From the NCBI GenBank assembly GCA_005281725.1, contig SSBO01000003.1:5146495-5210494 (forward strand): a stretch of 64,000 nt of DNA, given 5' to 3'. The translations under genes were made by a program, and so were the position numbers. This document shows positions 36,001-48,056 of the stretch, in pieces (the first letter of the stretch is position 1; the number at the start of each line of letters is the position of its first letter). This DNA comes from Wuchereria bancrofti. Its lineage: Eukaryota > Nematoda > Chromadorea > Rhabditida > Onchocercidae. The notes beneath the pieces were generated by a model that worked only from the letters and a program-made list of their open reading frames with translations, was not told where the DNA came from and did not search any database.

Positions 36001-38562
36001 GCACTAGTCCGTCTATTAGTGTAATTTTTCAATTTTTTTTTTAGAGAATTATCGAAAATTTTGATTGTTAAGCAAGGCTAAGCACATAATATTGTGATAT
36101 TATACTTTTTTTTTTTAAATTTTAAATTACGAAAAAACAAGGCAGGTTACATTTCTCCTCTCTTTTAGTCATTTGGCTAATCAATTTTTAGAATTTTTTC
36201 TAGAATGATCAAAACTCGCCACGATCGCTGTTACAGCCACTAGTATCAGGTCGGTTGAGGCTTATTCAGATTGTCCTCATAATTTCCCATAACTTTATAA
36301 TTACTACGATTAGCTTGGCAGTAGTTGAAAAGTGTTTCAAACTTTTTACTGGTTCCAATTGCTTATGACTTGATTTAATCAAAAAGCAACTGATGCTAAC
36401 GGAAGAACACAGGTTTCGAGTGAAGTTTTTGAAATAATTTATCATAATAATGATCCTAGTACTTTCCAAAATCAATTTAAATTCTTGTCAAAGTCATTTT
36501 ACTGTAGCATAACTTAATGACCTCCTCTTTAAATTAAAGTGATTAGGATTTCTGTGAGGGATTAATCAAAAATCAATTATAGCATCAGAATCGTTGCATG
36601 AATTATTCAATGTTGCAACGGTGGCAGCGGTGGCCGGAGTAGGTACGTCAGGAACAACATCTACCACAGCAACTATTAGTGCTACGGCAAACGTAATGGC
36701 GGGTGATTTCCTGACGAGTTTAGTGGCTGGTATACCGCAATCCAGCAGTAGCGGTGCTGCATCCAATTCCATGCATGGATTGGAATCAGTAACATCATCC
36801 AAGATGACATCCTTATCCACAGAAAGTACATCCACAACATCCGGCTTATTCCAACTTTCTGTAGGTTCTCCAACAAGCAGTAATGAGGCGAATTGCGATT
36901 TCGATCAGCTAGGAGTAGGTGAGTAAAGATAATTGTCATCTTTCTTGTTTTGAGATAGGCACTAACTGAAAAGTTACAAGTACCTGTAGAGGATGATAAA
37001 GATTGTCTCCTTCTTCTCTTCTATCGTGTAAGGACATGTCAAAATATATCAAAATTGGTTGTAAAGGATTTATTATAATATTTCTGAAGGGACAAATACG
37101 ACATCCGAAACACCAGTATTGACGGAGGCTCAAATTGGAAGACTTGCTCAGTGTTCCCATCGTCTTATCGAACAAATGCCGCAGCTAGAACCCAAATTGA
37201 TACAGAATAAAAAGAAAATCAGTCGGTAAGGAGTCACTTAACTTGCCAGTATTTCTTTAGAATGTATCAGTTTGGGTTTTCCTTTAAATTTACTGGACTT
37301 AATTTCAACTGAATTAGGGAAAAATATATTGAATGTTAGTATTAACCATAGTGTAGTAAGTTATATTGGTCCTTGTTTACTGAAGTTGGTCATGCTAAAC
37401 TGCCTAGAATTTGCAATTTCTATTGTAATTATAGCGGTAGTTGTAGAAGAAGATTTTGAAAGTACTTGTGTAATAACTGTGGATGAAAAAATGTTGTGGG
37501 AATAAACTTGGATGATTCAAATCAGTTTATTTAAGATTTTTTTCTTAAGGGAACTACTTGATGTGATGCAGTTACCGTTCGGTTCACCCCAACGTCTACA
37601 AGAATATCGGAGATATTCAGCAATTTATGGACGTTTCGATGCGAAACGTAAACCAGATAAACCGTTAACTTTGCATGAAGTTTCAGTAAATGAGGCAGCA
37701 GCACAGTTATGCCTTCGACAACCTGCGCTTTTGACCAGGCGTGACGAATTGTTTCCACTTGCTCGACAGGTTCGAGAATGAAAATCTTGCAGATTTTTGA
37801 AATTTTTGTTCATTCCCGTCATTTGATCGTTTTTTTTACAGTTGTTTTATCCTTTTGCAGGTAGTAAAGGATGCGGGTTATAACTATGTTAAGGGAATGA
37901 AGAAAGGTGACGCGGATACAAAAAGGCAACGTTCGCTAGTTGTAATGGATTTATTTTATCCTAGTGAACCGTCTCAATCTCCACAAAGCTCTGCTTCAGC
38001 TGGGTAAATTTGCTTACTATTAGCTTGAAAAGTGTGTTAGGATTTACGACAAAGTCTACTTCATCTACTATAGCTGTTTAAATGCGTCAGCTATAGAAGT
38101 TTAATCGATTTGGTCAACTGAGTCGATTGAACTGCTCAATTATACAAATGGCATAAATAAGGCTTTTGGTAAGGTTAATTAATGTTTATTTTAAACTCAA
38201 ATATTTGTTGCTGATTAAGAGTGATTTCACAAAAATGAATAGATCATTTCGGTACTAAAAATTGCAGAAGCCCAGGGCTAGACGAAAGTATTGTTGATTC
38301 CGGAAACGAATTAACTGCCGCATCATCATCATCTTCACTGATAGCAATGATTGGTAATCGTGATGACTCTGGACCAATCATTACGTCCAATAGGAAAAAA
38401 CGTCGTCGAGAATCATCACAAGAACAGGAACAACTAGAATTATCGTCAACTGTGGTACCTCTTATAACATCCGAAAAACAGCAAAGATTAGTCGTTAAAC
38501 GACATGCTACTATTGAGAAACAATGCAGTACAACCAATAATGCTACTAATGATGACACATAA
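33039..38562 (+). CDS. mab-10: NAB-family transcriptional co-repressor (MAB-10)
   Basis: Nuclear cofactor of EGR-type zinc-finger proteins; in C. elegans MAB-10 binds LIN-29 in the heterochronic pathway. Exons fitted by phase: 33039-33058, 33223-33298, 33736-33863, 34216-34316, 35441-35559, 35814-36020, 36204-36249, 36583-36918, 37090-37225, 37550-37769, 37861-38003, 38268-38562, giving 608 residues from the first exon found; the initiator ATG is upstream and not identified. NCD1, the EGR-binding domain, spans roughly residues 76-150: [49 protein letters not shown] Ser/Ala/Thr-rich linker follows. NCD2 (about 345-500) has [25 protein letters not shown] and [17 protein letters not shown]. The tail has a basic NLS-like [19 protein letters not shown] and SAIYGRFD identify the family with confidence. 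The weakest parts are the first two exons and the AACAAG acceptor at 33735. Confidence 0.93.
33899..33918. repeat. (GT)n microsatellite in mab-10 intron
   Basis: Short alternating GT run about 35 nt past the GTTATC donor of the exon ending at 33863. Confidence 0.8.
34825..34856. repeat. Perfect 14-bp hairpin in a mab-10 intron
   Basis: Left arm TAATTCATATAACC and right arm GGTTATATGAATTA are exact complements around the 4-nt loop TGGT. It lies in the 1.1-kb intron (34317-35440) that separates the two exons of NCD1. It could be an RNA hairpin or a palindromic protein-binding site. Confidence 0.75.
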
Positions 38563-41549
38563 TTCTCTGATAATCTTAAAAAGGTATCATTTAATAATTA
38601 AATGCAATATCGATCAATCATCAATCGATAATTGATGCCTTTCAGTGCTGTGTAAGACAGACATTCTAAAAAGTCTAAATTTTATAAATGAGAGATATTT
38701 TATATAATATTGATCTCATTAGTTGTCTGAGGAAGAGGGAATAGTATTTTCACTTTATCGCTGTCAGGAATGCTGTCAAATGTTGAACTGAGCCTATTTC
38801 ATACTTCCGGATTCATTCCTATATAGTTTTACACAACTCTTATTTGCTTTATTCGTTCCTCAATCGTGATAATTGGTTCATAACTTCTAGCCTCAGTATT
38901 TTGGGGAATTTCTGTCATTAATATTCCTAGGGACAGCTTCCAGCCAATTTCGGGTCATTCATGTCTCTTTGAGACGTCATTTTCGGGTAGATTTGATACA
39001 GCAATCTGATTCATGACATTTTCGGTCAAGAATTTTAACTTTCTCTTTTGCGTTTTGATCAGACTTCTTTTAGTTCTTTCACGTTCGCTTCAGATGTGTC
39101 AGGTTTTCTGTTCCTTTCAAGTTTCGCAAATCAACTACTGATATTTTAATAAAATAAACTGAGTGGGATTATTACCAAAATTTTAGTAGATGTTGCTCCG
39201 TGGAAAACACAAACAGCAGCATTTATTTTTGAGCATTACTGAGACATTGCCAAGCAAAAATGTATTGTGATTTTCTCTTCAAAAAATTTTTTGATTGTTT
39301 ACAAAACAATCATTTGATTTGATCGCAAACTATTCATATAAAATTGTGATATTCCTCATTTTTTTGCACATAAAGCATCGTGCAGCAGTGGATAAAAAAC
39401 AAAATTTGTATCTTCACCAAAAAGAACAAAATTTGTTATATAATAAAGGCAGGAATTGCTTAATAACATTTGAAATGAATGATACAGTTTATAATCCAAA
39501 GTTCAGATAGTAAACATTATTCTTCTGAAAACATTAAAGGCTATCACTATCACCGGTTTGTTACTAAAACACGAGTTTTCATCAGTGTTGGGATTTACAT
39601 TTTCACGTGAATCAATTGAGGAGTTTTGAACTTGGTATGAAACGAACTGTTAATGTGTTCAGTTTCGTGAACGATCTTTTGCTACGTATTAAACTGAAAG
39701 TAATAAGTAGAATTTCATTGCCATAGTGTTTTATTTAGGCGGAGAAAATTCATTTTATTAGCACTCAACACTTAAGCTAGTGTATATTTAACCATTTCGC
39801 CCAATTAGCATTTATTTTTGAAGGTTCTGTTTCAAGAAATATTTGGTTAATGCAGAAGCTATGCTTTCGGAAAAGTGAATTCCAATTTATTACACAGCTA
39901 GGCTTGGAAGACTTATACTAATCAAGAGAGAACTATGGTAATTTTGTCAGAAGTTAATTCATATGTTCCTGCGATATAGAATTCTCCTTTCATAAGCCGG
40001 TGCATTCTTGGAACTCATTTCTGTTGCGGCTAACTTTTGAAACTGTGACAAAACCCTAGAATATGTTATATTCTCGGGTTTTGTCATGAAGAATTGAGCT
40101 GTTTGGTGCGGCTGCAGACTTTGCTGTTTTCATTGCATGTCAGTGATTTGCTAAGTGCATTTGTATCTAATGATTCTATTAAATTCAGAAAGCCGTAATG
40201 GATCAGATTGATGGAAGGTACAAAATAGTGTTAATAATATTTCTTAGTACAAATTAGGTTTCCACTAAAACAACTATTGTCTCTTGTGGTATGCAATTTA
40301 CTTTCCATAAAAAGTCACACGTCACTATCCGATCGAGAAGTGATCATCCGTTGTTGTTGTTTGATGATCGGAGAACACAACAAAACCAAACTAATTTACT
40401 TCAAATACCAAATCCAATCATTATGCATTTTATCTTCAAGGCACTCATCTCTAACGCAAAACTTGAATGGAATTGCATCATTATATCTTGTGAGCGGTTT
40501 TTGAGCCAATTTGATAGCAAAAGTTTTTTCTGCTCCTTAAATTCATGTAAATAAACGTTCGAGTCCACAGTTTGTCTAATCATTCCTTTAATCTAAAATA
40601 GATTGAATAAATAGGAAGAGAGGAATCGAAAATGCACTATAAGATATGAGTATTGAAATCATATAATATTGCGACAGTCTTTTGAAAACATTAAACAGCA
40701 AAGTTGAACAGTACAAAAATTATGTAATTAATCTTCATTAACCATTATTGATGAAAAATATTCTCTAAGAAATGAGGACGAAATGATCTAGCAAAACATG
40801 TATTGCCTGTGGTAAACAGAGTTCAACCTGCATCCTGTACCAATCGGTAAAAGTTATTAATTGTCACCTGTGCATTTTCAAAGCTTTAATAAATCTCAAC
40901 TTACCATATTCTATCAACATATAATTAGATATAATTAGAGATAGAAATCCTGGAGCATATCGTGTCGTTTTTACGATTACTGAAATTTTCAATCTTGAAT
41001 AAAAAATAAGAGATTTTTGAAATTTTGTTTGGATTGGAATTACGAGTAAAGGATTCAGAACATTTGAGAAATTTTCCAAAGTTGCATTTGGAAGGTCTAT
41101 CATTTTCCTTATCTTCTAAAAAAGTACGATTTAACGACAACTCGTTATTCATGTGGAATGAATCTTTCCTTTTCATTCTTTTTCTAAGAAATAAAAAAAT
41201 AAATTAATCTTGCTTTGACCATTAAACAATGCATTTCCTTGTACCTTCAAATCAATTAAGATTTGCGATCTCATTCATTATCTCCCATGATTAATAAGCA
41301 AAATTAAGCATATTTAAATTATTATTTTCAAACAAATATCATTCTTACTTCCTTCACTTTGATAATCTTGTTCCTTCGACATATATCCCTTCCAGATTTT
41401 TTCGTAACTTTTCAGCATACTAAATGTAGCAAAACTATTATCAATCTTTCTATTAAAAGAAAAAAAAAATACTAAAATGCCAATGATTTTTACTTCTCTT
41501 TTTTCTCATTTTTGGAATTTAAAGTTATTTTATAAGTAATCAATAATTT

Positions 41550-41826
41550 TTTTCTAAGCTATCACAACATCTCTTCTCATTATTAATAGTCAAATTAGCT
41601 AAATGCCTGCTATGTAAATGTGAAATTTTGAAGGAACGATGAATAAAACTTCCAAATTGAATCAGAGCGCATCCTGTAATATCACTTGAAGCAATGGTCA
41701 TTTTCTTATAAATTAAGGGATTACAAAGATTTTTACCAATATCAAAAGTACATGCATATTCTATCCTATTAAATTTGCAAAAGGGAATTGAACTTACAAC
41801 CTATGTGCAATAAATGAACGTATAAG
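41550..41826 (-). repeat. SINE-like dispersed repeat, copy 2
   Basis: Reverse-complement copy of 23793-24020. It keeps the B-box-like AGTTCAATTCC and the block GATATTACAGGATGCGCTC. It has an extra ~45 bp (about 41680-41730) relative to copy 1 and ends in an A-rich run on the minus strand. Together the two copies define an interspersed family lying on either side of mab-10. Confidence 0.65.
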
Positions 41827-44800
41827 AATAATTTTCAATTTCAAATAACATGATATATGATTTCGTGATACCATCTTCCAAAAACCAGTTGGGTTCTGTG
41901 AGTGGAGCCACTAGTTTTAGCTTGTATTTAATCTGAAATCTAGAACAATTACTTTTTTGAATTTGACATAAAATAAAGAAAACAATTATGCTGAAGCGGA
42001 AAAGCGAGAGGAACTTCTGCAACATTCTGACATCGCAGTGTGCAAGTATATCTTATCGATTTATCTCTAAAATTTGCACTTCTTTATCCTTAAAATTTTT
42101 GTCTCACTCACAACTGTAACTCTAAAAAGTGAGATAGAGGTTCTATAGTGCTGACATATTGTTTCGATGATAAATATCATTCATCTTATATTTTGTGTGT
42201 TAAACAATAAGGCATTGTGTTTTCAACTGATTAAGCCTTAAATATATGAGCTGTATGAGTGGGTGATTACTGGGAGTTATATTGACAGGTGCTCGGTTCT
42301 CTTTGACAATTTGTATTCTCAAGCAATAACAATCGCTTCAATTTCAATGTCATTACTGGAGAATACCTATTCCCAAGCGAACCATTAATCAGAAGAAAGG
42401 ATAGCTCTAGCATTTGATGGAATAAATTGACTCGTGGGATTGAAGTAGTCACTATTTACCGCGTTAATAAAAGAATTATTAATTAAATTAACATCTGATT
42501 AAATAAGTAAATTTTTAGAAACGCCAAGAAGAAAATAATAAAGCAATTTTGCAATGAAAACAATTTCAAAAGCTAACGTACGTATACAAAAGCTAATGTA
42601 CATTTACAATAAATTAATTTTGTTGAATGCGGTTGGATCGAAATGCAGTATATTTTATTAGTAATAGTTACGATTTCTTCTACGTCTCCACACGCCTAAA
42701 TATTTATAACTTATTTTACTACAATAAATTAATGTATTGTGTAAAGATTAAAAAAATTTTGTACCACAGCTTTCTGCAGGGAATTTGAACAGATTTAAAT
42801 TTGATAAAAAAGAAATCGAAAAAAAAGAGAAATCAAAAAAATTAAATAATAATTTCAATGAAATGCAACGTATAACAAGATATGGGTACATTTCTAAATG
42901 ATTATGATTCTAATAATTCTAAATGACGGTAGATATATGATTAAACCATTAATAAAGTACTGAGAGATTAAAGAAGGAAATTTGAAAGGATATAGTTTAG
43001 GAAGCCAAATATTGCTTAACAAATCAATCAGTTTGTTTTTTTGCTTTTGCCATTATAGAAGTGAAGGAGAAGACGATTTGTTGGGAACACTAATATTATG
43101 CTAGACAGTTCACATTACATTTGTGTTCAATTGGCTAATTTCATCAGAAGAATATTATGTTATACTTCGATAGATACTTATTTTACTCACATATACAAGT
43201 TAATGTTTGCCATCGAATTTTCTAAAAGAGTACGTTGGCTAATTATGTTGCAGTATTACAGTATTTATAATTTTTAAGCATGCTTTATGAAAGTTGAAGC
43301 GCTACGAAACCTAATGAAAGAGAATAGTATTTAGATTCATCAGATCTACACTTTGCAAATTGTCGTGATATACAGTGCCTCCAAGATAATGAGTAGAAAA
43401 TAGGAGATTTACAAACTAGAAACAAATATGATTATATCTTTTTCCAAAGTTCACGAAAATTAATTTTTGAAAGAGCTTTCAATTATATTGAAATGGGGAA
43501 AGAAAAATTTATGATCTATCATGCGATATCATACAGAAGGAATCCAAATGATTGCAAATAGTTTTAGTCACGACAGGAAACAAATTTGGGGAGCAATGAA
43601 AGTGTCAGTCTTTCAAATGATCTATGAAGGTTTCCGTCTAGCATTAGTTGCTGGCAGTCGAAAGAGCAAAAGGAATCAGCAAAAGAGAGCTACAAATTTT
43701 CATCATTCCTTAATGAAGTATGCTTGAAGGCGCAAAAAACAAGCCGCTAGCGGAAGATATGTTTTTGTAAGTAGATGAACATAAAATAACAATTTTTTTT
43801 TTTTTGACAATCATTAATAGTTGTTTTTCTTTTCATCTTTTTGATGACTGCAAAAATCATTGTGATTTAAGAGAATGGGTTGTTAATGGTAACCACTCAA
43901 TAATAGAACACTGTGATAAATTAAATCCAAATAATTTCCCAACAAAGACAAAAAACGAAGAAAATTGAAATTTTAACATTTAAATTGGATGACTATTGTA
44001 CAGATATGTAGTGTTTGTTAGGCGAGATATGGTGAACAAAGAAAGAAATAAGTAAAAATCAGTCAAAAAATAGGAAAACGAATTTTGGAATTTCAGTGCT
44101 AAGTTTGACCTTATTTTGTGAATTTTCCAGGAATTTCAGTTAGAAAAAAAATCGGAAGAGCATCAGCAGTAGCTTGGCTCAGGAAGAGAAAATGGAAAAA
44201 ACTGAAAATAAATTGGGTTGGCTGATTGATTACTCTTCAGAATGTTGTCTGTTACGTGTGTGTCGAGTGGCTTTGTCGGTACAACTACAGAATGATGCGT
44301 CTAATGATTATTGCCCTTGTCAATGTCCACCCCTTCTCTTTCAAATTCACGTCCATTTGTGTGGTATTTACCATACTGCTGCACTTCATCCTACAAAGTT
44401 ATTCACCTTCAATGAGACATGTACAAAGAGGAGTCTAAGCTTTATTAGATAGATCAACTTGATTGAAATGTTTTGACAGATATGACAGATTTTTTCATGC
44501 GAAGAAATAAATATTTACAAAAAAAGGTGAGAAAAATGCTGCTGTTACCCAAAAAGTGAAGACTAGTTTTTAGATAGAGTCATTTTTAAGTCGTTAATTG
44601 TTAAACAACGGATTGTATTTATTACAACTGCAAGATGTCATAAGTAAGAATTATTTAATTCATAGTAATCACCTCAGTAAAAAATGTTTCTCGTTATGGT
44701 GATATATGCAGTCTTAAAAATACATATTTACCATGGCTACACCTAACTTATAACTAGTAATTATGTAGATTGCATCACGTATATCTCGTGTTACGGTATT

Positions 44801-46021
44801 TCCGATATAGCACTCTGTATAATGAAGACTAACAATTGATATATTACAAAGTAAAAATATATTCCGCGATATTTTCTGTGTTCTGGCTTTCATTGGTACA
44901 TAATTAATCAAATGCAATGTAATCAAAAGCGATGTTATACCTTATGTATGACATATTTATTTGTTAGGAATTAATTGAAATCGAAGCCAGGTAGGAGAAA
45001 AGAGACGAGACAAATGGAGGGGTGCTGGGCAACCGACCGCTACCATTAATTATCTCAAGAGGAAAAAGCTCTAAGAGGCTATTATAAATAGCTGTTGGCT
45101 GCATAACAGAACATATGAGTCCTCATTTTTGCTTGTCCTGCTGACATTCTCCAAATATTGGTTATATTACTCAACAATATGTCGCGGAGGTTAATTCATA
45201 ATTGGTTCACTTTCAGTTACAATAGGAATTGTTAAATAAAGAAATAGAAATAATAGAATTTCAATTTAAGGAAGCAACACTGAGCACTAAATGAAAAGAT
45301 GACTGAAAATCTGCTAAGCAATCAAAAAAATACGAATAAGTAGTTATAAAAATTCATCCTGCAGAAAAAATAAATGATGCAGAATGAGTTAATATAAAAT
45401 GAAACAGCTAAATAAGTAAAAATTGGGTAACAAAATATTTCACAATTATTTAGGATTCGAATTTCTATATTCTTTGTTTTAGGATTGATTCTTGACAGTT
45501 ACATTGTCGCAAGTACTTCTCGCTGAAGAAACGTAGTTCGACTGGTTCTAGATATATCTTTCTTCAATGCAGAATCAACAGGAAAGCATTAAACGGAACG
45601 ACCTAAGAAGTATGTTCTTCTTCCAATAAGAATGACAGTATCATCAAGTCTTTCCTGCAATTAATAGGCTTGAGCAAGAAGAAGAACCTAAATCACATTT
45701 CCTATTATCCTCAGAGAATTCATTTGTCATTCCCTTCTTACTTATATGATGAAGAATTGTGAGAAAAGAATGGGAAAGATGGAACGCGTTCAGGATGACG
45801 AATAAGAAACTTGAACAAGACTGATGGAGGAAGATTAAAAGTTAGACAGACGAAACAGTTCAAACTATACAATTAGAACTGTCCTGAAAAAGACTGCAAA
45901 CTAATAGTGACATATTATCACATTTTAGGGAAACTAAAAAAAGTGGACACTGATTCATAATCTTCCGTAAAGTCGTGGTGCCAGCCAATGATCAAATGAC
46001 TATCTTCCCGAACTGTTTACG

Positions 46022-46229
46022 GTTGCTGAATCCGACTGACTGTCATTTCATGAAAATTCCCATTCTCCTGTCTATTTATCCGCTTTAAAAGCTATTTCCA
46101 GTAGCAATGGCGGCAATAGGAGCAGTGGCAAAGGCAATGGCAGTAGCAGCAGCGCAATAATGACACTATCAATAGCTAGCAGCAGACCTATGCTCTCAGC
46201 AATCCAATCGGTCTTTCCTCACCCCAAAT
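46022..46229 (+). other. Open low-complexity Ser/Gly/Asn-rich segment
   Basis: A frame without an early ATG stays open for about 67 codons to a stop at 46227-46229. It is driven by a cryptic GGCAAT/AGCAGC simple repeat (46100-46160) encoding SSNGGNRSSGKGNGSSSS. A TATTTCCAG acceptor-like site sits at its left edge. It may be an exon of an unrecognised gene but is more likely a simple-sequence tract. Confidence 0.25.
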
Positions 46230-47336
46230 GAGACATTTTGGCCTGATCATTTTTTCAATCTATTACTCAAACAAAGACAGACAGAGCCTCAAGAAGCACC
46301 ATAACCCTTCCTTTTTCTTGTGTTTCTACATCTCTTTCTTTTATTTTTTCTATAGCTGCATCAAAATTCGCAACTTTTCTTCCAAGACCAATTTCAGTTT
46401 ATGGATGGTATTCTCGATTCTCGAAATTTTTCTTTTGAGAAACTAGTAGTGAACTTTTGGAATGAAAATTTTGTAATAGAAGCATCTCAAATTCCGTCAT
46501 CATCTTTTTTTAGTAGATCTTGAAAAAATTTGATAAACTGCCCGAATTTTAAAACACTAGGTCTTATTTCCTGACTCTCTATTTCTGACTCATTTTAATA
46601 AAATGTAAAGCCTAATTTAAATACAAATGTAGACTAGTGACTGTTTTTATTCGTAATAAAATTTCAATTTACGAGAACATATTTATAAAGAAGAAGGAAT
46701 GTAATAATCAAGCAATACTAGTACACTGCGACATGTATTGCAAGAAGTTTCGGGCAAATCGCTTTTAATTAGTTCGAGAAAGCAATCTGGATAATCAAAG
46801 ATATGAAGAATAGAATATATACATATAATTGTAATTGATGTTTGCTTGCAGCAACAGTAATTAAACTGTCGCAAAAAATGCATTCTTAATGATTTTAATG
46901 CTTTGAGAGGAACGCTTTTTAGCTTTGAGCTACCTGAAGCCTCTAATAATTTGGAATGTTCCGTATTGCCTTTTGCATTCCTGGAAACTCCAGAGACCAT
47001 TTCGATTTGGCTCGTTAGCTTACTTTGATGCCATAGAAAACGGAAATTGAAAAATAAGAACTGCGAGGATAAAATGGCCTTCGTTAATTTCCTGAACAAC
47101 TGAAACAATAATGGGTGTACGAAAAATGATGGACGAAAAATGATGGATATTGGTAACTTTGGTATGCCAAAATATAGGGTAGTGAACAGGGATGTTGATG
47201 CTACTAGCTGACAGGCCTGATTTAACTTGGCTTATCCTGGCCAAGCGGCATTGTGCAATGAATGGAAGACACAGAAAAAGATGGGTGAAGTGTCTCGGGC
47301 ATATAGGACCTTCATGATTATTGCTTATTTAATTAA

Positions 47337-47417
47337 ATGAAACGGATGTTACTGCTATGGCTATTGCTTTTGCTATCCTTCACAGTTGCTTCGATGGTGA
47401 ATTGCATTGTATATTAG
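47337..47417 (+). CDS. Tiny ORF or signal-peptide exon
   Basis: ATG at 47337 opens MKRMLLLWLLLLLSFTVASM, a textbook signal peptide, then either continues to a stop ending at 47417 (26 residues) or leaves through a GTGAAT donor after 47396 in phase 0. No downstream exon could be linked with confidence. Could be exon 1 of a secreted peptide gene, or chance in T-rich DNA. Confidence 0.25.
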   Translation: MKRMLLLWLLLLLSFTVASMVNCIVY

Positions 47418-47664
47418 CATCGCGACATATGTCAACGTATGTTAACTTCCTGTACAGACAAATGATGCATTTCTGCTTATGCTGTATTTTCAAACTTAAA
47501 TATAACAAAAATAGTACATCTCTCTTCCTTATAAAAACTTGAATGTGACATTTGAGCAGTGACATTTGCTGCAATAAACTTAATTGATCGTCCTCAGATA
47601 TATTTTATATGCACGATTTTTTAATCGAACACTGTGACAAAAATTGATAAAAAGGATCTTCTAG

Positions 47665-47832
47665 ATGACAATTATTTTCATTGCCTCGTCTCTGTGCTTC
47701 AACATCGTAATAATGGTTTTAATAATTTGGAACCATTTTTCAAATCTCGACAGCAATGTGTATCATCGATTGTCTCATATATCTGCTGTGAGTAGTGGAC
47801 GAACAGTGCTTAAACACTTTATTATGTTTTAA
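47665..47832 (+). CDS. Small ORF with N-terminal hydrophobic segment
   Basis: A 55-codon frame starts directly after a CTTCTAG acceptor-like site, which would suit a spliced leader. Residues 1-22 are hydrophobic (IIFIASSLCFNIVIMVLII), followed by WNHFSNLDSNVYHRLSHISA. A strong GTGAGT donor occurs in phase after HISA, so the frame may be spliced rather than run to the stop. It lies tail-to-tail with the GPCR, about 220 bp away. No family recognised. Confidence 0.28.
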   Translation: MTIIFIASSLCFNIVIMVLIIWNHFSNLDSNVYHRLSHISAVSSGRTVLKHFIMF

Positions 47833-48056
47833 GTGGTATCCAAAGGATTTTCCACTCTCCCCATGAACTTTTTTGCGATTTCAATCTTGAATTTTCATTT
47901 ATTTGGATTCTCCAAACATTTTCCTGTCTTTGTTTGCACAAATTAACTTTTCACTGAAGTATTTTTTAATTTCGTACAATATTTAGAAATAGTACAATTG
48001 GAATGATAGTTATTGCTACTTAGAACCTTTAAAGGCAGTTAGCAAAGCATTTTCCT

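Larger units (their letters stand above)
38563..48056. other. Gene-poor region between mab-10 and the GPCR
   Basis: The proximal part presumably holds the mab-10 3' UTR; an AATAAA-like signal occurs near 39150. Further on there is a SINE-like repeat copy (41550-41826), a ~20-bp tandem pair with GCTAACGTAC/GCTAATGTAC (about 42568-42607) and a Ser/Gly/Asn-coding low-complexity stretch (46022-46229). Small open frames with hydrophobic starts lie at 47337-47417 and 47665-47832. Longer frames at 43521-43727 and 46683-47108 (minus) have no splice support. No RNA gene was recognised. Confidence 0.4.

Noticed and set aside
43521..43727. 68-codon plus-strand frame ending in a Lys/Arg-rich tail
   Set aside because: No splice or trans-splice acceptor before the ATG, no recognised motif; kept as noncoding.
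46683..47108. 141-codon minus-strand frame, the longest in the window
   Set aside because: About one frame of this length is expected by chance in 64 kb at this composition; no domain, signal or splice support.
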